A stretch of 64,000 nt of DNA. Source: Myxococcales bacterium. GTDB taxonomy: Bacteria > Myxococcota_A > Polyangia > Polyangiales > Polyangiaceae. Location of the stretch: NCBI GenBank assembly GCA_016712525.1, contig JADJQX010000008.1, forward strand, positions 1,054,001 through 1,118,000, written 5' to 3'. The stretch's first letter is position 1. The number at the start of each line of letters is the position of its first letter. A model generated the notes under the pieces. That model was not told the DNA's origin. It did not search any database and saw only the letters and a program-made list of their open reading frames with translations. The position numbers and the translations under genes are program-made. Of the stretch, positions 60,021 through 64,000 are shown one piece after another.

Positions 60021-60527
60021 GGAGGCGGCGGCGTCGGCCGGGCCGCCGTCGGAGGGCGAGGCGTCGCTCGCGCCGGCATCGGGCGCGCACGTGCCCTTGG
60101 GCCGGCCCCCCGTGACCCACGCGCGGAACGCGTCGACCTCGGCCTCGGTGGGGCGTGGGCGCGGCGGGGGCGGCATGAACCCGCGCTCGGCGGTGATGCG
60201 CCCGAGGGCCACCTCGGCGAGGGTCCTCGTGCCGCCGGCCGGGTAAGGCGCCGTGAGGTCTTCGTGGGTGACGAGCCTCGGGAGCGCGAGCTGCCCGTCG
60301 TGGCAGGCGTGGCAACGCGACGAGAGCAGCGCGTCGATCTCGCACGGCAGCTCGCGGGGCCCTGCGGGCGGCAAAGGAGGGCGTGACGTGTCACGCGCGG
60401 CGTCGCTCGGCGTCGAGGCGTCCGCGAGAGCGACATCGGGATCGGAGCTGCACGCCGCGGCGGAGACCGTCACGCTCGCCACGAGCGCGGCGACGAGGAG
60501 CGGAGCACGGAGCGCACGTCGGACCAT
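60015..60527 (-). CDS. Cytochrome-c-like lipoprotein
   Basis: 170-aa lipoprotein: signal 'APLLVAALVASVTVSAAACS'. After an Asp/Ala/Pro-rich linker comes 'IDALLSSRCHACHDGQLALP', a C-x-x-C-H haem c attachment motif, then 'RITAERGFMPPPPRPRPTEA' with a Met that could be the axial ligand, and 'VDAFRAWVTGGRP'. This is a common arrangement for short periplasmic c-type cytochrome domains in myxobacterial lipoproteins. Its stop lies in palindromic repeat copy 3. The electron-transfer partner is unknown. Confidence 0.85.
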   Translation of the reverse strand: MVRRALRAPLLVAALVASVTVSAAACSSDPDVALADASTPSDAARDTSRPPLPPAGPRELPCEIDALLSSRCHACHDGQLALPRLVTHEDLTAPYPAGGTRTLAEVALGRITAERGFMPPPPRPRPTEAEVDAFRAWVTGGRPKGTCAPDAGASDASPSDGGPADAAASD

Positions 60528-60553
60528 GGGGGCAGTCGGAGGGATCAACGCCC

Positions 60554-61150
60554 CTACGATGCCGCTCGCGGCCTCCGCATGCAAAAGGTTGGCGCCGACC
60601 CCGCGATTTTCACGGGCGCGCCCACGGTGGAGAAGCCGAAGCGCTCGTACAGCGCCACGTTCGACGGCCGCGTCGTCTCGAGGTGCGTGTCGACCGCGAG
60701 CGCATCGGCGCGGGCGAGGACGGCCTCGAGGAGCCCCTTGCCTACCCCGCGGCCGCGCGCCGCCTCGTCGACCGCGAAGAGCTCGACCACCATCGCGCCC
60801 CTCGGGCGACGGGCGAGCACCGACGCGTACACGGCGCCCGCGGCGAGCGTGCGCAGGGGATGCGAGAGCACCGCGGAGGCGACGGCCGAGAGCGACCGCG
60901 GCGCCCCCGAGGCCGGGAGCTGCGGATCGTGGAACGCGATCACGCCGAGCACGTCGTCGCCGCTCGTCGCGACGCGGACCGTCGCGCCCGACATCGCGAA
61001 CGAGAGGAGCCCTCGCGCGAGCTCGGCCCGAAGCGACGCTCGCGGCTCGAGCCACACGTAGAAGGGGTCGTCGTCGAACGCGCGAACGAGGAGCGCGAGC
61101 GCCGCGTCGAGCTCCTGCATGTCGGGCTCGCGTTCGATGAGCGTAGTCAT
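60554..61150 (-). CDS. GNAT-family N-acetyltransferase
   Basis: 198-aa acetyltransferase. 'QELDAALALLVRAFDDDPFY' is a typical start, 'ATSGDDVLGVIAFHDPQLPA' the central strands, then 'MVVELFAVDEAARGRGVGKG' with the R-G-x-G-x-G/A pyrophosphate loop, and 'LETTRPSNVALYERFGFSTV' the C-terminal signature. The ATG at 61148-61150 has an AGGAGG Shine-Dalgarno. Its first codons overlap a copy of the palindromic repeat, the only copy at a gene start. The start is 30 nt beyond the stop of the modular esterase gene, same strand. The substrate is unknown. Confidence 0.9.
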   Translation of the reverse strand: MTTLIEREPDMQELDAALALLVRAFDDDPFYVWLEPRASLRAELARGLLSFAMSGATVRVATSGDDVLGVIAFHDPQLPASGAPRSLSAVASAVLSHPLRTLAAGAVYASVLARRPRGAMVVELFAVDEAARGRGVGKGLLEAVLARADALAVDTHLETTRPSNVALYERFGFSTVGAPVKIAGSAPTFCMRRPRAAS

Positions 61151-61151
61151 C
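61136..61151. repeat. Short palindromic repeat, copy 4
   Basis: GATGAGCGTAGTCATC: perfect 5-bp arms GATGA/TCATC around GCGTAG. The reverse strand reads TGACTACGCTCATC inside the first codons of the GNAT gene (ATG at 61148-61150). Compared with copy 1 the second arm position changes C to A together with its partner G to T. Confidence 0.55.
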
Positions 61152-61179
61152 GCCTCCTCGCGCGAGGCGCGCCGACCGT

Positions 61180-63768
61180 TCACGGATCCTGGTACGGAAC
61201 GGGCAGCTCGAAGCTCACGCCCCAGTTGTAGAGCGGGAGACCGCCCGTGACGCTCGTCGCCGGGTCGGAGTCTCGGAGGTTGCCGCGCACGCCCTGCGTA
61301 GGCCCGGGGCAGCCCGGGCGCGGCGGGGTGAGGCCCGCCTGGGCGTAGTAGTTCGCGTACTCGAGGCGCTGGTTCGCGCCGGTGGGCGTGGCCGCCAAGG
61401 TGATGGTCACCGTGTCGGGCGCGGTCACTTGGACGCTCGAGATCGCCTGCGCCGTGCCGCTCGCGACCTTGCCCGCCGTACCTCCGACGAGGTAACGGAA
61501 GCCGAAATTCCCTGGGTTCGAGACGTTGGCCGTGTCGAGCACGAGCGGCGGGACGGGCACGTGGAACTTGACGGTGACCACGTTGCCCGCGCGCGTGACC
61601 TGCGTCGGGCTCGTGGGCTGCCACTTCTGCCCCTCGAACACCCACTTGGAGTACGCCTTCGCGATGTACTCGCCGAGCCGCCGCTGGCCGAAGCCGTTGA
61701 AGTGGAGGCAGTCGTTGAAAAGGAGCATGTACCCGGGCGCGACGAGCACCACCTTCGGGTAGGCCTTGTGCGCCTGAAACTGCTGGATCGGGATCGGGCT
61801 CGACGTGGGCGGCACGTAGTCGGGATCGGACGTCGCGACGTTGGTGTTCGTCCAGCCCTGCATCTGGATGACGAAGAGGGGCACGCTCTCGGCCTGGCCG
61901 GTTTTGGCCTTGATGTCGGTCTCGTAGTCGGTCTGGAGCTCGTTCAGCGCCTCGCCGTAGTTCGCGAGGTTCCCGCCGCCGGCGCGCTTCGGCCAGGGCC
62001 AGAGATCGCCGTAGTTGTAGTGGTCGTCCTCGCCGTGCATGAACGTGACGCCGCGGACCACGTAGCTTCGGCCGGCCGCCGCCGCGAGCGCCATGCCCGA
62101 GTCGACCTGGCGCATGCCGTCGGAGTACGAGGGGTTGCCCTCGATCTGCCAGCCGCACCCGCCCTTACGGAGGCACGCGTAGTTGAACCCGCTGCGGCCG
62201 TGTTGGCTCACGAGCACGTCGTGTTTGGTGAACCCCGTCCCGGGGAAATACGTGCCGATCGCGAGATCGGAGATGCGGTTCGCCATGGCGCTCGAGATCG
62301 TCTCGACGCCGTACCCGAGGAACGGATCTCCCTCGCGGATGGGCATGAAGGACGCCGGCGTCCGCACGGTGCTCGCGTTGCATCCGCCGCCCGAGCACCC
62401 CTGCGACACGAAGACGCCCGTGTCGAACGTGAGGTTCGTGTGCGTGGGGTGGGGAGCCGTGAACTGGAACTGCGGCGCGCCCTGGTTGAGATCGTTGCGC
62501 GTGCCTCCGTTCGCCGTGGAGTTGCTCTGGCCCGAGCAGAGGATGTGGTTGATCGAGTAGTCGACGTAGCCGGGCAGCGGATCGTCGTCGTTCGTGAGCG
62601 CGACCTGCGCGGTGAGGGCCGCGAAGGGCGTGTCGACGCTCGTGGTGGGTCCGAGCCGAACGGTGTACGCGATGGCCCCGTCGCGGAGGGCGTCGGGTTG
62701 ACCGGTCACGGTCACCGTCTGCGGTGTGCTCCAGTCGTTCGTGGTGAAGGTGAGCTGCGCCGGCGACACGGCGCCCTCGGTCGTGTCGGACGAGACGATG
62801 GGCACCACCACGTTGGCCGTGGGGCGCGCCGCCAGGGTCACGTCGAAGGTGACCGCGCCGCCGCGCTCGTTCGTCTTGGTGCCCGAAGGGGGCGACAGGA
62901 CGAGGGCCGCGGTGTCGTCGTCGGTCGTGGTGACCATGGGCGACGCGGGCGATTTGCCCTGGTAGCTCGCGTCGGAGCTCGTCGCCGCGCCGAGCGTGAC
63001 GGGGTACGTCACGTTGCCGTCGTCGTAGGCGTCGTCCACGCCGGTCACGGTCACGGTCTGCGGCGTGGCCCAGTTCGCGGTCGTGAACACGAGCTGGGTC
63101 ACGTCGGTCGTGCCCTCGGTGAGGTCGGAGCTCACGACCGGGATCGTCACGTCGGCCGTGGGTTGCGTGCGGAGGCGCACCGTGAACGTCGCGGTGCCGC
63201 CGGCCTCGGTGGCCATGCCGGACACGTTGCCCACGAAGAACCCGGGGGTGTCGTCATCCTCGTTTTTGAGGGAGATCGGCGACGCGGAGACGCCGTCGTA
63301 TCCGGCGCCCGAAGCGGGCCCGACGCTCACGGTGTACGCCTGATCCCCGTCGGCGACGGAGTCGTCGAGGCCCGTCACGGTGACGGTCTTCGGGACGTTC
63401 CACGTGGCCTTGTCGAAGGAGAGCTCGGTCGTGTCGAGCTTGGCCTCGGTGGGCCGCGACACCGCGAGCGGGACCTTAACCGTTCCGGTGGGCTCGGTCG
63501 CGAGGGCCACGGTGAACGTGACGGTGCCGCCGGCCTCGTTCGTCGCGGGCCCCGAGGGCGCGGACACCACGAGCTTCGCGACCGGAGGCGCGACGGAGTC
63601 GGGGACGTTGGCGTCCGCAGGAGGCCGTCCGCCATCGTTCGTGGGAACGATCACCCCGCCGTCGCCAGCGTCGCTGCCCGCGTCGATTTCTTCGGCGGGC
63701 CCCGGGTCGATCGACATGCCACACGCCGAGACCAGGAAGACCAAGAAGAGCGCGCGCGACGGTTTCAT
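61180..63768 (-). CDS. Modular SGNH-hydrolase-like esterase lipoprotein
   Basis: 862-aa lipoprotein: signal 'ALFLVFLVSACGM'. Residues about 60-400 are three beta-sandwich repeats, each with 'ptgtvtvpv.SsdptEgt...tqLtFt..nW.tpqtVtVtG.dD....d' (for example 'TWNVPKTVTVTGLDDSVADG', 'NWATPQTVTVTGVDDAYDDG', 'DWSTPQTVTVTGQPDALRDG'), which are Calx-beta/cadherin-like repeats with Asp-rich, probably Ca-binding, ends. From about 405 a catalytic domain follows with 'SINHILCSGQSNSTANGG' (block I Ser, G-x-S-x-S style), 'GVTFMHGEDDHYNYGD' and 'LLFNDCLHFNGFGQRR' (D-x-x-H). It resembles sialate/carbohydrate acetyl-esterases of the SGNH type. It is likely a surface polysaccharide esterase. Confidence 0.88.
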   Translation of the reverse strand: MKPSRALFLVFLVSACGMSIDPGPAEEIDAGSDAGDGGVIVPTNDGGRPPADANVPDSVAPPVAKLVVSAPSGPATNEAGGTVTFTVALATEPTGTVKVPLAVSRPTEAKLDTTELSFDKATWNVPKTVTVTGLDDSVADGDQAYTVSVGPASGAGYDGVSASPISLKNEDDDTPGFFVGNVSGMATEAGGTATFTVRLRTQPTADVTIPVVSSDLTEGTTDVTQLVFTTANWATPQTVTVTGVDDAYDDGNVTYPVTLGAATSSDASYQGKSPASPMVTTTDDDTAALVLSPPSGTKTNERGGAVTFDVTLAARPTANVVVPIVSSDTTEGAVSPAQLTFTTNDWSTPQTVTVTGQPDALRDGAIAYTVRLGPTTSVDTPFAALTAQVALTNDDDPLPGYVDYSINHILCSGQSNSTANGGTRNDLNQGAPQFQFTAPHPTHTNLTFDTGVFVSQGCSGGGCNASTVRTPASFMPIREGDPFLGYGVETISSAMANRISDLAIGTYFPGTGFTKHDVLVSQHGRSGFNYACLRKGGCGWQIEGNPSYSDGMRQVDSGMALAAAAGRSYVVRGVTFMHGEDDHYNYGDLWPWPKRAGGGNLANYGEALNELQTDYETDIKAKTGQAESVPLFVIQMQGWTNTNVATSDPDYVPPTSSPIPIQQFQAHKAYPKVVLVAPGYMLLFNDCLHFNGFGQRRLGEYIAKAYSKWVFEGQKWQPTSPTQVTRAGNVVTVKFHVPVPPLVLDTANVSNPGNFGFRYLVGGTAGKVASGTAQAISSVQVTAPDTVTITLAATPTGANQRLEYANYYAQAGLTPPRPGCPGPTQGVRGNLRDSDPATSVTGGLPLYNWGVSFELPVPYQDP

Positions 63769-63817
63769 CGGACCTCATCGTGGGCCGTTCTCGGCCAAAA
63801 TGCACGCGAGTTTCGCG

Positions 63818-64000
63818 TTATCCGAGCGTCAAGCGCACCTCCCCCGACACCTCGCCGCGCACGTCGTAGCTGCGCTCGACGAGCTCGACGCAAGACCTGC
63901 GCACCCGGACGACGGTCGAGGCGCGCGTGCCGTACCCGGCGCCCGCGAGCGCGTGGATGAAGACCGACGAGAGCGCCCTCTCGACCTCGAGCCCGACGCC
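63818..64000 (-). CDS. NRDE/TANGO2-family protein (C-terminal part)
   Basis: Read on the reverse strand, the last 60 codons of a gene running in from the right edge end at TAA (63818-63820). They give 'GVGLEVERALSSVFIHALAG', 'AGYGTRASTVVRVRRSCVEL' and 'VERSYDVRGEVSGEVRLTLG'. 'ALSSVFI..YGTRASTV....VERSY' is the typical C-terminal signature of the NRDE (TANGO2) family, whose biochemical role is still unclear. The upstream part is outside the window. Confidence 0.8.
   Translation of the reverse strand, partial: GVGLEVERALSSVFIHALAGAGYGTRASTVVRVRRSCVELVERSYDVRGEVSGEVRLTLG

Overview
This 64 kb window is very GC-rich (about 70% by eye) and densely packed with genes. It reads as a chromosomal segment of a myxobacterium (phylum Myxococcota, probably class Polyangia). 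The main evidence is two proteins ending in MYXO-CTERM-like tails (Cys motif, hydrophobic helix, Arg cluster). Supporting evidence is the abundance of secreted lipoproteins with Asp/Ala/Gly/Pro-rich linkers, RCC1- and Kelch-like surface proteins, large two-component kinases, frequent GTG starts and 4-nt GTGA/ATGA gene overlaps. I see no rRNA, tRNA, CRISPR array, insertion sequence, phage or replication origin.

Layout. 0-6 kb: a partial DUF3445 haem protein, glutamate dehydrogenase, a barrel-like outer-membrane protein, an alpha/beta hydrolase, a small lipoprotein and a MYXO-CTERM lysozyme-like protein. 6-11 kb: cdsA and uppS separated by an opposing VanZ-like gene, then a Kal-Kce fusion overlapping trpE. 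11-16.5 kb: an AgmX/PglI-type lipoprotein, two overlapping histidine kinases (the second with a degenerate ATP site) and an HU protein. 16.8-24.7 kb: ybeY, a GT2/C45 Ntn-hydrolase/LolA-like operon, small genes, an orphan BtuF-like protein and thyA-folA. 24.8-33.5 kb: an LpoB/COG3014 lipoprotein pair, a VKOR-DsbA fusion, RNase R, an RCC1-repeat lipoprotein and a DnaJ-type chaperone. 33.5-39.6 kb: an orphan beta-class DNA methyltransferase, a receptor-like MCP without a sensor domain, a polytopic GT-C-like protein and glmS. 39.8-46 kb: a PI-PLC-like lipoprotein, a Kelch-like lipoprotein, a C15 peptidase-like lipoprotein and two genes each broken by a single-base deletion. 46-49.1 kb: a tightly coupled operon of flavin/2Fe-2S reductase, MerR regulator and ferritin-like di-iron oxygenase behind a palindromic promoter. 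49.2-53 kb: phosphotransferase/DUF6285/acyl-CoA dehydrogenase, then a chlorite-dismutase-family protein and a YCII protein. 53-64 kb: an aminotransferase, a metallophosphoesterase, a YdcF-like protein, OsmC, a TetR/Coq4-like pair with tandem palindromic operators, a cytochrome-c-like lipoprotein, a GNAT, a large modular SGNH esterase and a partial NRDE protein.

The window is mostly housekeeping and lifestyle genes arranged in short operons. The best candidates for little-described systems are the reductase/MerR/di-iron operon, the Kal-Kce fusion coupled to trpE, the TetR-controlled membrane-anchored Coq4-like protein, the GT2/C45/LolA operon, and a short covarying palindromic repeat seen four times between 55 and 61 kb. 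All functional statements are from reading sequence motifs; no database search was run.
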